From positions 1,902,538,644-1,902,602,643 of the forward strand of contig OY728163.1 in NCBI GenBank assembly GCA_963277665.1: a DNA stretch of 64,000 nt, given 5' to 3'. Every line of letters begins with the position of its first letter. Position 1 is the stretch's first letter. The notes below the pieces were generated by a model that saw only the letters and a program-made list of their open reading frames with translations, was not told the origin of the DNA and did not search any database. The stretch is from Viscum album. Lineage: Eukaryota; Streptophyta; Magnoliopsida; Santalales; Viscaceae. Made by a program: the position numbers and the translations under genes. Below are positions 24,300 to 39,022 of the stretch, piece by piece.

Positions 24300-27200
24300 T
24301 CATTACATTAGTATAAGACAAAACTGATCACTCTATAAAGGATCAAACATTTTAAAAGTCATGGGATACTTTAAACATACATAATTTTCATATTACATCC
24401 TATAAAATAAATCATAGAATAATAAACTGTATTAAATCTATAAAAATAATTCATTTATTACTTATTCAAATTTTAGGGAAATGAATACACTATTAATGGT
24501 CATCTCATATGATTAGTAATGTAAAAAATTTAATAGATGTTATCATTTGTAGATAAAAATATATAATATCAAAAAGTGGATAATCAAAACATATTCCATC
24601 GATTTAAAAACATGAATGTCCAAATGTATTAATGGGAAATATCAACATGATAATCACAAGGATAATACTAACTGAAATATTATAAACAAAAATTCTAAAC
24701 ATTAGACATCATGATATTATTGTTATCTCTTTATTGAAATACATTATTAATATTACCCTCAAAGACTAATTCCATGAAATTTAAATGAATTGGTAGGTAC
24801 ACCCTGAATTCCAAACATATTTATCCCAATGTTTGTATCGTGAGACCTATCGATCTACCAAAGAGTTGTCAATAATTAAACCCCATCCATTACTTAATAA
24901 TTTCAAATGAATTCCTCATATATTTAATCAATAATATATCACATAAAAAATATATTCATTTTATAAATAAATATCTATATTTAATTATGAATAATTAACA
25001 TCAATATTTCCCCATTAATTTAAAAAAATATTTAATTATATTTCTTCAACTAAAATTGTATATTTAAAGTGTATATGGTTGGAACAATAACAATATTTTA
25101 TATGTTATATTGAATACATTGATGATACTAAGACTATGTACATAAAGGTGAAAATTAATGTCTAATGAATAATGTAGAGTGATAGAGAACGTGATCATAA
25201 TAATGTAGATGATCTTAAAATATGGTATATTCCATAAATATGTAAATGATGATAAAAGAAATTCATTCCTCAGAAAAAATGTTTTGTAATTAAGGAAATT
25301 ATTTTGGAAATTAGAGTGGAAAATGGAAGAAAATATTAAACAATACCAAAATAATTTTACATCTTTATTGTTAAAATATAATTAGGAATCATTTCCTAAA
25401 TGTTTTCATCATTTTTTAAAATAAAACTTTTTTATATTTAAATAAAAATAAAAAACCACAAATAAATGGATAATAATTTTTTTTTAAAATATAATATTAT
25501 AGAAGAATCTACACAGATAATAACTACCATAGAGGCATGGAATTTTTTAGAACCATATAAGTTAAAAAGAATATCTCTTTACACTTTTTAAAATAGTTTA
25601 AAAGGGTTTGTTTAAAAAACATTAAAAAGTATACTTTTAAAAAATTAAAAAAATTTAAAAATTTAGTAAGAAAATATAATTATTCATCTATTAATTATTA
25701 GTATAAAATTCCATAAAATAATTTTAAGAACCTTGAAATAGATGAAAAATATCCCTATACTAAAAGTTGAAAATGGTCATTTTTTCTAAAAAATTTAGTA
25801 TTTGAGTAGCAAATAGAGAAAATGTTTGAAGAAAAACGGAGACTCCTTTAATAAACACATGATAAGAAAATAGATTTAATTTATGGGTTGACATATTATA
25901 TAATTCTTCATCCTAAAATTAAAACCTAAATAATATCAAATAAATGGGTGACTATAAAATAAACCATCCAGGATTTAATTACATTTGAATCAAACTGCCT
26001 TTAAAGATAAAACATAAATTTGAACATTAAATACCATGACAAGATAGTAATTGATAATATAATATGTTCAATTGGAATTTTATGTATAATATTAAAGTAT
26101 CTATGTGAAAATATAGAATATATCTCATTAGACTCGAATTGAGAAGAAAAATTATTACATTTGATTCGTTTCAAGTCACACGCATTATATAATCTTAAAT
26201 AATCAATGAAAATTTGTTAAAACTATTATTAATTACCATTTTTATATATATTAATTTTTTTATTTTTTCATATCATTTGACACCTATTTATATAATATTT
26301 CTTACTTATGTCACCCACTTATAATTTTCTATTCAATTTATATAAAATTAATATGATATATTGAATGTGTTTATGGGTGTTGTAAAATGATTCCTTCAAC
26401 TCTAGAATTTTAATAATGCCATTAATTTAATTTTTATATAATCATTCATTTAAAATTTTAATAGAAAAATGAATCATATCACTTCATGGATGTGGTATTT
26501 TATAGTTACACATGATCAGTGTTAATATTTTTCACATGATGTTAGGGTAAACAATTAAACAATATATTATATTTAAATTATCAAATTTATTTTAATATAT
26601 ATAGAATCAAAAAATTATATATTTTTATATTTTCATTTCATTAGATGAACATAAATGATGCACATTTCTTTGTGGAGGTGGTGGTCCACACGTATGCCTG
26701 ACCATTGTTTTCTATTTCCATATATTGAAAAAAAGAAAAAAATTATAACTATAAATGACATAAATACATATTTATATGAAACATATAGAAAATAATTTAT
26801 TTTATGGTGGTTATATAATCTTTTAAGGATATTTAAAATGAAAATAAGATAAAAATTCTTGGTAAAAATGTAATCCCCATATTTTGGTAATCATGCTTTG
26901 ATTAATACATAAGACTTATTGAAGTGTTCTTTTGTTAAAACCAAGACCACTATGTAGAGAATAATAAATGTGGGAATGAGTTATTTAGGTATTTTTCAAT
27001 CTATGTGGCTCATGAAGTGTGAATAACTGAGGATTTGAATTGGCCTTTCAAAAGTGAGGTGGTGGGAAAACATATAAATACTTACTACATTATTATATAA
27101 TATACGTATTACACAAGTCATGTGGATCAAAATTATTATAGTTTTGAATATTAGAATTTTTAGGCTGAAATAAAATCAACCAATTAAATTGAATTATTTT

Positions 27201-28000
27201 TTTAGTGTTACTTTAATCCTTATACCTTTATTTTTCCCTTTTAACACATTTTACACATCATCGTGGTGATCCATATTAACCACGGTTACTATTAATTATA
27301 ACCAAAATTTAAGGTGACCATAATACCTAACATTAATTATGATGATTAAATATATTGGAATTTTTTAACATGTTTGTCTTACAAAAGAATAAAAATTATA
27401 TTTAATGCTAGTCCATTAAATGCAATAAATATTATTTTTAGAAATATTAATGTTTTAAGAATAAAAAATATTTCATAGCATAGTTAACATTAATGATTAT
27501 TCATTCCTAATTAATTATATTATGTTAAATATAATGAGGGGTTTTTCCATTGAAATCATACCAAAACTAGAAGGATTATTATAAAAACATGATGAAAATA
27601 TAAGGAAAAAATTGTTTTCATTTGAAAAAAATCATCATGTAGATTTTAAAAAAGTTAAACATAGATTTAAAAGATCAAAATTATACTATAAATTGAATTT
27701 TGTTTCTTCATAAATCTATATTTGTTCTAGAAAAAATTATAATCATTCTATCCATTCTTTTAGTAATTATAGTATTATATATGTGACCGTATTTGTAAAA
27801 TCATTGTTTTTCTTATTTCACCAAAAAGTCAACTATTTCTAAAAAATCAATAAAATTAACTAAAATTATAATTTATATATATTTATTTATAAAATTAAAA
27901 ACATTTATTCAAACTAAAATTTTAAAAATTTATAATTTTAATTTTAATAATTTTCAAGAATAAATTTATGTGGATTATACTATCGATTATTTAAGATAAA
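24300..28000 (-). mobile_element. Probable inverted E2-family LTR
   Basis: Two anchors match E2 LTRs in inverted orientation. CACCACCTCCACAAAG with the preceding ...CATACGTGTGGACC (plus coordinates about 26665-26705) matches the CATGCGTACATATGGCCTACCCTCTCCACGAA region near 43080. AGTAACCGTGGTTAATATGGATCACCACG (about 27260-27310) matches AGTAACTGTGGTAATATTTGTTACCACG near 35290. The distance between anchors is about 1.1 kb shorter than in E2, so a deletion or poor alignment is involved. Borders are only approximate. It lies upstream of the minus-strand gag at 23420-23960, where the 5' LTR of that element is expected. Confidence 0.45.
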
Positions 28001-28099
28001 AAAGCATACTTAGTATAATTAAATATTGGGAGATTAGTTAAGTATTAAATATGACCCAAATAATATATTCATTTAATTATATTCTATTAAGATATGAAA

Positions 28100-30465
28100 A
28101 CCCATATTGAAAACTATATTGAAATTATAATTAACGGAACTAATCTCTGGGATTCTTCGTTATGAGAATCATTTTTATTAGATTTTAATGGATGTAGACT
28201 CAATATGATATTACCTAGAGAAATCCAATTTCTATCCTCGAAAATATTTGGATTAATAGAATTAATATATCAGAGAAGTTAATGGTCAATAACCAAAGAG
28301 GATACCCTCATACACTATTAACTGATTTGTCTTGACATAGCTCTATGAGAATTATCAGTCTGCACAGGTTGGAAACTATCACCTAGAATTATAGGAGGAC
28401 CAAAATGGAATTATTTTTCACCATGATAGTAATAGATAAATGATACAAGTTGGAATTCAACACTCATCATTGAAATGTTACTAGAAATAAATAGTTAAAA
28501 CAATTATGAAATATAAGTTTATCAAAAGACACAACATTTTTCAAATAAAAGCATACAAAAACCATTTAATAGCTGGATTACATCTCCACCAGTCACCCAG
28601 ATCACTCTATGTACCATGAATATTGTACACCAAAAATTTCAAATTGGTTTTTACATATTAAATGGATCAGGCATAATAAAAATTATAAATTATTGAATGA
28701 AAAGTTAAGGTGTGAGAGAAAGGGCCAAGTGCAATACCACAAAATACTCCATATGAAATTACATTACAATAAACCATTAACACTTTTAATTTAAATAAAA
28801 AATCAATTCATGAAAATTATATATTTTTTAAAAAAATGTACATTTAAATACAAAATATAGAAGATATGTCATTACATTATTAAAAAACAAATTTATATAA
28901 ATCTTGTATATACAATATTTCTCTTGAATAAGACTTTTTATAATCAATGGATTGTATAATCAAGTCAAACAAAATGAAGAACCACACAAATAAGAACTAA
29001 AATGCGTTAGAATATGGAAAAAAGGATCGTGAGACATCTCAATAATGTTCACAACTCCAGATAGGTATGCAGAATACACTCTACACTCCATTAGGGGACC
29101 CATTATAGGAAATCAACCTACACCCCATTAGGGAACCCATTATGGTAAATCATGCCAAACATGGTTTTGTTAGTGTTGTCATTTTCAATCCATTATTAGG
29201 AAGTGAGATTCCCACAATTCCCATCATAATCACCCACTAAGTACCGAGTATCACATCTACATCAAAAAATTAACTAGTCAATCATATAAAAATAATTTCA
29301 TCATTCTTAGTACAATTTTCCAATTTTATTTTTCAACAAGCCTTCCTGTTGCAAAAACCAATTCATTTGTTTTCATCAAATTACTGACTTTTCAAATTAT
29401 TTTTCATATTAATATAATTTTTAAATATTAAACTTGAAATATTTTCATCAGCTCAACTATCAATTAATTTGACCATTTTTATGAATATCCATCAAACCAT
29501 TTAAATTCCTTTGAAATGTTTAGTCTTTCATAATTCTATTCACTTTTTAAATTATTCATCAAATCATCTGAAATCGAAGTTTTTATATTATTTAAAAACT
29601 CATTTATATTTAAACAATAAATAAAGGGTTTCAATTATATGGTTAATCTTTACAGAACCCAGACCATTAATCATGAGATCCCAATAATAGAACACCCCCA
29701 ATGAAATCATCTAATGAAGAAAAAATCACAATAGATTATGAAACCAAACCAAGGATCAAGATATATCAAAACTAATGTTAAATCCATCAATATAATGACA
29801 ATATATCAGTCTCACAAAATAAAACAAATAACTATATGGTTAAACAAAATCTATGGAGATCCATTTTTCAAAATGATATCAGATATTGTATTGACACTTA
29901 GATTCAAAAGAGCTATTGTTTTGAGAGATAGGGAACCTCTAGAGAGATTCCAAAAGTAATTTAAATCTATTGTGGTTGTAATGGGGGTGTTATATATCAT
30001 AAAAGAGGGCCCTGATATTTTTATCATATATTTGTTGAGTAAAAAATGGACATGCTTGGTTTTCAGGGTAGGGCCACACGTTTAGTAGTACATGTACACC
30101 CTAAACGACCTTCCTTTCTAGACATATATATGTGTTCCATGATATGGCAACATGGTTAGTTTTACCATGCAATAAATTTGGAAACCCTCATTAATTAAGG
30201 GTTCATTTTTTGGAGGATTTATGTAAAATATAGGCAAACTATGCACCAATTGTGTGCCACTCTGTAGACCATCTCAACTAGGTGCATGATTTTCTAGTCT
30301 AAACCACAGAGTTTTCCATAACAATTCTCCAACCACGCATAGCCCCACAAGCATCCAAACATTTTCAATCATCATTCAAAACAATTAAACCCAATCCCCA
30401 ATCAATGAATGATCAAAACAAGGGTTGAAAATTAATCTTAATAAGGTACTGAGATATTTTAACTT
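28100..30465 (-). mobile_element. Gypsy element F, probable 3' LTR
   Basis: The stretch follows, on the minus strand, the chromodomain remnant and a purine-rich tract (minus-strand TGTGGGGAAG, about 30466-30475) that would prime at the LTR border. It contains about two clear copies of a 37-bp tandem repeat at 29081-29154 (CTACACTCCATTAGGGGACC and CTACACCCCATTAGGGAACC) with a weaker third copy before them. Tandem repeats of similar length occur in the LTR of element B. No partner LTR is seen in the window, and the left border is a guess based on where the E2-like block seems to begin. Frames at 28609-28794 and 29738-29959 are chance frames. Confidence 0.45.
29052..29154. repeat. Two to three tandem 37-bp units
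   Basis: Units start at 29081 and 29118 with the core CTACAC(T/C)CCATTAGGG(G/A)ACCCATTAT. A degenerate earlier unit precedes them. Confidence 0.6.
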
Positions 30466-30479
30466 CCCCACAATAAGTA

Positions 30480-32030
30480 CTTTTTGACCTTGGAAATCAT
30501 GTCAAGAAGATTCTATATCAAAGGGATGAGGCCACTTCTCACTCTTCCATGTATCATTATCCCAAATCTCATATGAATCAGAATTATGTTACCATAGAAC
30601 AGAAACTAACAATGTAATATTTCCAAAAATAACCAATATTTCATAATTGGAAATCCCAATTGGATTCTTAGTAATGGATCATTAATGTTATGTATTATTA
30701 TCTTCCCATCTAAGGAAATCATATGGGTTTGAAAAATAATTCCTGGGGTTTGATACATGAATAAAATTGTAGATTGATTCCAACTATGGTGGAAATGATA
30801 AACGATAAGCCACTTTACCCACTTTCTAAATAATCTCAAAAGGACCCAAAATCCCTAGAGAAAGATTTACAAATTTCCCAAGATGTAAGTATCCAAATTG
30901 ATAAAAAACTCTCACGATCACATGGCCACCAACTGAATACTCTAATGTCCATAAATGATGATAAACATTGAATTTATATCATCTTTATAAGGTCACCATT
31001 CTAGGATTATTCAACTAAATACCCCCATCTTATCTTAGAACAAACACAGTCCAAAAAATAAAGCATCACAAATATCTTACAAACACAATTTATATTTATA
31101 TAGCAGACTATAAATGTCCTAAAATTGAGCTATTATAATAGTAAAATGGTAATTATTATTGTAGGAAAACTCAACCAATCCCAAATTGACATCTTAAGAT
31201 AAACTAATATTAGAAACCCAATAATATTTCCCCTCTTATGGAATATTTAAATCCATTTCTATTTATACATATTATATAAGTAATATATCATTTTATAACA
31301 TATAGAGGAACTTATTTCATATTATTGGACTCTATAAAAATGGGAAGTGAAATAGGGATCCCAATTAGAAAATACAGATAAATGAGATCCATTAAAATTT
31401 AAAATTTCATTCACATATAGATATCCTAATTCATTAACTCTAGTAGTATCTCAAATGGATATAAAGTGAGAGAATTTTCTTAGGGAATCTATCAGAAAAC
31501 AATATAATATTGTTCCCATAATTCATATGTGGTAGCCTAACCAAAAAACCCATAGAGACATCATCCCACTTCTCAGTTAGCACATAAAGTTTATAAAGAA
31601 AACTATAAGGCCTCTACTACTTAGCATTGACCAATTTGTAGGTATCTCATTGAAAAAATACTGTTGTTTTTTATACACCTAAAAACTAGAATCATCTACA
31701 CATATATTAAAACAAATTTTTTCTTTTAGGGTGTACCACACATTGGGAATTATAAAACTCACCCATCACAACCCTTCCAATAAGAAAAGATATTACAAAC
31801 TAATTTAAAAAACATAGGATTCCATTCAAAGATAATATACACATGATGATGGTCTCTCCATCATAAACAAAAACACTAATTCCATGGAATTCATCATCAA
31901 CTAGTATCTCCTCAGTACTCATATCGAGAAGAGTGGTGGTCAACAGAACACATTCCATAACAATATTGATGTTATACTCCCAAACTCTGAAATAAAAATT
32001 GTAAAAGAGAGGAATAAAATTCCTATATTT
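30480..32030 (-). pseudogene. Gypsy element F integrase and chromodomain-type tail
   Basis: Reading leftward on the minus strand: a pre-integrase zinc-binding remnant (VVHPKRKN near 31715-31740, then FLGV); the integrase core near 31300-31680 with LYVNEILNFNG and VFSNWDPYFTSHFY, matching 'LYVdEIvrLHG' and 'iVSDRDprFTSrFW'; and the C-terminal fold with KVGK.AYRL and SFPP near 30780-30830, matching 'vGxvAYrLaLPP'. A terminal region near 30500-30700 resembles the chromodomain-type end (VSVLW, then an acidic, Trp-containing stretch). The catalytic Asp in SDRD reads N, and many stops interrupt the frame. The order and tail fit the Tekay/Del lineage. RT and gag would lie further right but are not recognised. 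Confidence 0.78.
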
Positions 32031-33729
32031 AATTAAATCCTTTATATTAAAGGTTAGAATATCCTACTAAAAACATAAATGATTATATTACCATTACTAG
32101 GGGTGTAGGAAATACCAAAATCTAAAGACATCAAGTACACCACCCAAAAACTATATTAGCAATTATGAAGATTTTGTAGTTACAAAAAATTATAAACAAT
32201 TACCAAAAAAGGTATTTCTCCCAACTCTTAAGATCATACATAAAATAAGTGGGCTCAATAACTTGGGTTAGGTAATTATTCTCCTTTACCTATGTTATAT
32301 GTAACTATTGGCTACCATGTAGTCACCTGGCAGAATGATGATTCCCTGACCCAAAAAAAATACATTCCAAAATCCTAGATAAGTTTACCCAGCCTCTAAA
32401 ATAGTAAACATTGTGAAGAAGGCCAAATAATTTTTAACTCATCAAAATAATTGTTACATTTCACATTTGAGATGTCATTCCCTCATTTTAAACTATGTGT
32501 GGTGGACACACACCTATCACAGGGTGTATAAAAAGATATTATTGATAATTTATCTAGTTAATCACTATGGCTGACCAAGTTTTTATCACATTATGAGATT
32601 CAAATTTATTCTCATAATAAGTCAGTTCACCTAACCAACATTGTTTTTATTATTATATTTTTTTATAAAACAATTAAAAGATAAAAATAAAGAATTAAAA
32701 TATAAACTATCATGAAATTAAAGAAATTCATTATAAAATAATTTACTTGACCTATAGGTTAGGTTTTATGCTAATTTATTATTCATATAATTTATTTTCA
32801 ATTAATTTTGATAACCTAAGTTTGAAATATTGAACAAATATTACTATCCTTTTAAATATTATTTATGAAAAATTTAATGCTAAGGAAAACATAATTCTAC
32901 CACATCTATTAATAAAATTTTATCAATGAAGTAAATATAGATTTTGAAAGTTTCTTGGACCTAGATCCATTTTATATAATTTAATCCATTAAAAAATTGA
33001 ACTCTATAATAGGAAGTGATTGTATTCAATAGAATATATGGAAAATATTTAAATTAAAGAATAGAAGTGAAATTAAGATTCATGTCATGGTGGATAATCA
33101 CCACACCCATACACTTCACCCTAATCCCCTATAGAAGTAAATAAAACTTATGAATTGAATAATAGAATTAATGGAACACCAATCATCCCTTATGTCCAAT
33201 CCTCAGATAAGACATCATTATTAAAAGTAATAGGTCATAGTGGTTGAAGTGATATAGAGAGGAAGATAGAGAGAAAAGAAGAAGAAGAAGAATAAAATTA
33301 AAAAGAATAAGAATGATATAGATATATTTGAAGAAAAAATTTAATTAAAGGATTTCATGAATTGTATGTGAAAATAAAAAAATAGAAACTATAAGACAAT
33401 ATTCCACTAAAGTAGAAAAAATATAAATGCACAAAGAAGCGGCACTTCAGCAGCATCTGGCATGAAAACCACATACATAGTTATGAAATCCCCTAATATT
33501 TATAAATGTATGAATTCATTCTTCTTATTTGGTTAATATATAATGTGTCTTTATCATCTCACTCAACGTTTCCTTTTATTTTGTCCTCATCATATCGTTA
33601 TTTCATATCCTTAAAGGTATAACATGTTTTTCAAATTTAAGGTCATGGATGCATTTATCATTTCAAATTTCTTTTATCTTTTCTATGGTCAAATATTATA
33701 CATATCTATTGGAATATCCTGAAATTTTA
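32031..33729. other. Unassigned AT-rich stretch
   Basis: The left end may hold more of element F pol on the minus strand, but no motif is readable. A purine-rich run with an (AGA/GAA) simple repeat lies at about 33250-33300. Nothing else is recognisable. Confidence 0.45.
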
Positions 33730-34607
33730 GAAGGAGAAGACAATTATTGATGGGGTACAAGATATAAAACAAAATCTCAGAAACTCCCCTCCATGCTATC
33801 ATCCAATGCATAGGGGCAAAGGAGGTTTGGCACAAATGGGGCTCTTGTACGAATCTCTCACTAGACGTGGTCCTGGACATCCACTCTCTCTTGATGCGAT
33901 GGTGCTCCTCTTTTCCACCTTCCAAAGTGGGTTCACTATTCATTTTGGCCTGGATAATGTGGTTGTGTCGCAATGATGCCATTTTCAACCACATTAGCAA
34001 GCCCCCCAGTTTCTGGATCGAACGAGTGCTTTCATGGATTGAGGGATGGTTGCATCACACTGGAAAACAAAATCCCTTTCGAACCCCATCCTCTTAATCA
34101 AATTGGTGCCCTCCACTAGAAGGGATTCTCAAGATTAATGTGGATGCGTCTCTTCCCAAGTATAGACATGTTGGTCTTGGTCTTTTGGCTTGGGATCACT
34201 TTGGCCAGACCATCACAGGCAAACATGAAGCACATCACCTTCTTTGGGAACCCGTGGTTGCTGAAGCCGTCGCCATCCTCTTTGGGATGATGTTCGCTAA
34301 TGATCGTGGATGGGACGTAATCCACATTGAGTCAGACTGTCTTACTATTATGTAGTCTATCAACCTCAACGATGGTGGTTTTCAACCTTTTGGTTCACTC
34401 ATCAGGAAAATCCAATATCTCTATCAAAGTTTCACAATTTGAACCTTCTCCTTTATCAAAAGGGAAGGAAACAAGGCTATCCATCTCGTGGCGGCCTCCG
34501 AACCTTTTGAAAATGACCATCAATGGCTGGACCACTTTCCTTCATGGTTAAGTGATTGTACTTCCGCTGATATTCATTATTAATGATTACGTCTTATGTC
34601 AAAAAAA
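33730..34607 (+). mobile_element. 5'-truncated LINE: RNase H end of ORF2 with poly(A)
   Basis: This fragment carries the 3' end of a LINE ORF2. It shows the pre-RNase H block WIMWLCRNDAIFN (about 33945-33985), the RNase H1-like domain (about 34110-34500), a short 3' UTR and CAAAAAAA at 34600-34607. It is richer in GC and far better preserved than the other LINEs here, so it is probably a younger or independently retained insertion. 5' truncation is normal for LINE copies made by target-primed reverse transcription. The left border is approximate; no certain target duplication is found. Confidence 0.72.
33811..34560 (+). pseudogene. LINE RNase H domain, well preserved but interrupted
   Basis: The domain degrades the RNA of RNA-DNA hybrids during LINE replication. 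Visible parts are KINVDASLPK near 34130 (the 'KINvDGS' strand with the first catalytic Asp), EPVVAEAVAILFG near 34245 (the helix with the catalytic Glu), VIHIESDCLTIM near 34318 (the 'l.vEsDc' strand with the next Asp) and FIKREGNKAIHLVAA near 34450 ('h..REgN..AD.LA', with the Asp replaced). Breaks are a TAG at about 34353 in the place of a Gln codon, a frame change after it, and a TGA in the last third. The sequence from 33867 to 34097 is one open frame covering the upstream Trp-rich block. Confidence 0.8.
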
Positions 34608-34610
34608 CAG

Positions 34611-37600
34611 TGAAAATTATTATTTAAATGTGATCATTATAAACAAGTCATTAAATTTGATGTAATGAATAAAATTAATAGAATTATGAAATATATATAA
34701 TTTTTAAACTAATTATTAAAATATTAATTAATTATTTTTAATTAAGCATAAGATATTTAGTAAATTCATCTTATTCATCAAAAAATATTCTTCAAATATG
34801 TTTTTTATTCAAAAATAATATTATATATTTCTAGATATTTAAAAAAATTTCTTTAATAAAATTAATTTCAGTTTTGAAATAATCATATCAAAATTATATT
34901 ATTATAATTTTTTGATAAATTGATGAGAAGATTGATTTACAATAAATATTGAAGAATACCAATTTTTATGAAAAAAAATATTATTCAAGTATCAATAAGG
35001 TCATATTATGTTTTTAATTAGGGTTTATAATTAATTAGTTATTTCATATTTATGTTAATCAAATTCATGTTTTTATAAGGTTTTTATACTATAATATAGT
35101 ATAAAAATATTTTAAATTTTAAAATGTTATTTTTTAGAAAAACAATTTTTTATTGTGTTTTGTTTGTTTAAATTTAAATAAAATTTTAAAACATATGTGT
35201 TTTTAATTTTGAAAAATAGATTCCATATTTTTATTTATAAAGTTCACATTTATTAAATAGTTCCCTTTTATTTTTTACCAATAAAAATAGTAACTGTGGT
35301 AATATTTGTTACCACGTTAAAGGGTAAATTGGATAATTTAGATTAATGATAAAATGATAAAGACTAAAAAATCACCCTAACACTTGAAAAAAATTTAGTT
35401 TATGAAGTTATTTAGTCCCTTAACACATAATCATTGAATTTTAGTTGTACAATTTAGACTTTTCCTTGTAAATTACTAACATATTTTAGAAATCAAGGAA
35501 TGTCACAAAATGTTACATTCTTTATCTTTAATGTATATTTTGTGTCTATGTGATAAAAAATTTAGGTTATGAAAAAATATAAGTTATAAATTTTAAATTA
35601 ATAAACAAAATTTCATGAAATAAATTTATTTATGAATTTTAGGGTCCATATGAATGATATCATGATGTTTAGAATATTTTATTTAATGAAAAGTGAATGA
35701 TGTTAAATTCATGTTATTAGTAAATATATCATCTTTAATATATAACTATCTATAAGATAATGTTGACTATAAATATTTATTTGAAATAGAAAATATTTAT
35801 CTACATAATTTTAATTTATTTATAATTTTTATTAAATAAATAATTACCTCGCACAATGCTGATACAATAATTATTTTATTAATGGAAATATGAAAGAAAT
35901 GATAATAAAAATATTAATATAATTATAATATGAGATAGTTAATGTGACCAATGAATTTTTTAGATATACTTGACCTCTTAAAGATATAATAAAAAAATTA
36001 TTTTATCTTTTTTCCTTGATATTTTTAAAAGTCTTTGTAATGAATAGTGTCAAAATGGACACTAATGATATTTAATAAAAATAATATTCGATTAAATTAT
36101 TTAAAAATAATAATATTTATTTTAAAATAAAAATTTATTATTATATGGTCCTAAATTTCCTAAATTTTACATTTATTTTCCAATTTATTTGAAATAAATA
36201 TAAATTACTTCCTTCTAACATTGAATTTTTTTAGCGTAGTTAAAATTAAAATAAGTTATTCAAGTGTTAATAAAAATGATAAGGTTCAAAATAATTCGAA
36301 ATCATGTCTAAAATATATTGGTTTATGATATTACTAGTCTATATTATCTTATATTAAAATACATATCTATTTAGTGGAATTGGGATAAAAAAATGGATTT
36401 ATTGCAATTTAATCTTTTGAAAAATTAAAAAATTACCCCTCACTTCAATTATAAAAGGACAGCACCTCCATCACTAATTAAAATACCCAACCAATTTATT
36501 TTGATAAATTCTCCACCCATATAATATAGGTTATTTTTTACTCAAAATACTGACCCTATAGCCTTTTAAATTGGGATCCAAAGGAGTCATTTCAAAGAAG
36601 AGGTAATCTCTTTAACTGATCAATTTCTTTTTCTAATCTTTTATACCTATTATAAATATATTATTTTTATCATGAAAAAAATATATTATGTATCTTCAAT
36701 ATTAAAAAATACTATTATTTTTATTAAATCACTATTATACAACCTCTTTCCAATCAAACAAGAAGTGAATGTATCACATGTGTGCATGTAATACTGACTA
36801 CTTCCACATAGTAATACAATTCATTTCTCATTACATTATTTTATGGATATGTATTATTATGGGATTAATGAATATTTATGATACATATGATATAATATTA
36901 ATTATTTATATTTGATTTATTTTTTATCTTTATTTCGTCACATCGATTGAAACATGAAAACACTGTTCAAGCTTACGTATAACCTACCATCTCCATGAAC
37001 TTTTTAATTAGTTTGACTATTTATAATTTACATTAATGGATATAAATATTAATATAATATTTATATGTTATAATTATATAAATAATTACAATAAAGAAAT
37101 TATTATATCATGATCAATTTATAATACAAAGACTGCTAAACCAAAATATGCTTTGGAAACAAAAAAGTTGTATCCCTCAACGATGATTTTAATAACAATT
37201 AATTGACAAATAGAAGTTAGGATATTAGAAATAAATAATAAAATGTATGATAAATTTATGGTTATTTAATATATATATTCCATATTTATTACACCTGAGT
37301 TATTAAAATTGAAAAATATATTCAAGACTTCCGGTATGTTATTTTTTAACTCAATTTCCATTCACTAGGTAAAATTATTCTTTCATTAAACATATCATTA
37401 TACGATTATGTGTTAAATTAATTTTATTTATATAATATATTATTCAATATATTATTTGTTTATTTATAGTTAATACACATAATCAATTCATTTTGTTAAT
37501 GCTCACAAAAATGATGCGATATTTATAAGTGTTTATTTAACAATCTCTTTTTTATTTGAGTTAGTTTTGGTTTAAGTATTCAGTCATGAATATTTCTCTT

Positions 37601-39020
37601 CCACATAGATTTATTATAAAACTATTTCCATTTTTTATTATTCTTCTATGAATGTTTAAAGTAATTTTTTATCATCACTTACTTTTTTTAAAAAGGGTTT
37701 TAAAACAATATATTTGTCATTTTCTAAAGAAGGTACTTTGTGACTTTTCCAACAAAAATATTATTTTTAACTTATATAGCATGAGTGTATTTTCCTATCA
37801 TCATGATAGATTTATTCAATTAATCTTAACTTAAAACCTTAAAATATCATTTTCAAAATATAAGGTTTTATTTTATAAATTCTTGTCTTTATAAAATAAT
37901 ATTGGTTATAATAAAAATAATTTACAAGAATCATTTTAAGTGAACATAAAAAATTAATTTCCATATAAATAAAATTTATTGATGTAACTTATGATTTATT
38001 AGTTTCATGATTTAAGGATAATTTCCTAATACTTACTATGATGGGTTTATATTTATTATGTAATGTTATTAATGAAACCCATTTATTGTCCTCATGTTAT
38101 ATTATGTTGAAATATTTATGAAAATAAATTCTTTTCATTATTTATTATATGAGGAATTATTTATGTTATTTTGGCACACATATGTATGGTTTTTATTATA
38201 TGATGGATAAGACCTATATAACCCTTTAATTTATTGGGTAATTATTTATATTTCATGTGATAGATATAACTTGAACAATGAGTGGAATCGGTTTAGTAAG
38301 GGAAATTTTCTACCATGATAGTCTTGGGAGTGAACCTTGACTACTATGATAGTGTGGGGAGTGAACCCATTTCACTATGATATTCTTGAAAAGGACCCTT
38401 GACTAATATGGAAATGATTTTATATTCAAAATATTTTGACAGAATTTCATTTCTTATGTTGTTCCCCCATGAACAATGTTTTTTATTATTTTATGATTTG
38501 TATCTAATAAACATCTATGTTTTATTCTAGGATACAAAATTTTGATCTTTGATATAAAGGTTATAATTTTCAAATTCAATTTCCAGGATCACATACCGTT
38601 ATTATCTTCTTATAATTTAAATTCATCAAGGATTTATACCTATTATGGTTACCCTTACTAAGTATATGAGCTCACCCATTTATTATATTTACTTTTCCAA
38701 GTTATGATGAATGATTTTGAATGAATTTATTCTAGAAGGATTTACCATAAATTATGTTGATAACCTATTTTAAAATATAAGAATGTCGGGAATAGATAGA
38801 GATAATGTTTATATTTAGGAACCAGTTATTTATGAACCCATGTTGTTAAGAGAATGTCACTGTTCTCCAAATATCAAAACAAAAATGGTCATTGGATATG
38901 TAAGTGACCCAATATTTACTTTAGAAATTCCATGGTTTTTTTGGGAAAAAATTGGGTCACATTATTTAAGTATATTTATTTAGTAGTAGATGGGGAAGTG
39001 AAGACTCAGTTCACTTACCT
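34611..39020 (+). repeat. E2 5' LTR
   Basis: It starts TGAAAATTATTATT, against TGTAAAATTATTATC in the right copy, and ends TTCACTTACC, against GGATATTACA. Homology runs the whole length. Examples are the AGTAACTGTGGTAATA region near 35290, the CTACCATCTCCATGAA segment near 36985 and the AACCCATTTATTGTCC segment near 38075. It is noticeably diverged from its partner, with many small indels. Confidence 0.84.
38295..38410. repeat. Three short tandem units inside the E2 5' LTR
   Basis: Units of about 32-34 bp share (T/C)ACTATGATAGT and GGGAGTGAACC cores. The same motif family is expanded at 2405-2792 and present in about three units at 44410-44520. Confidence 0.6.
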
Positions 39021-39022
39021 TT

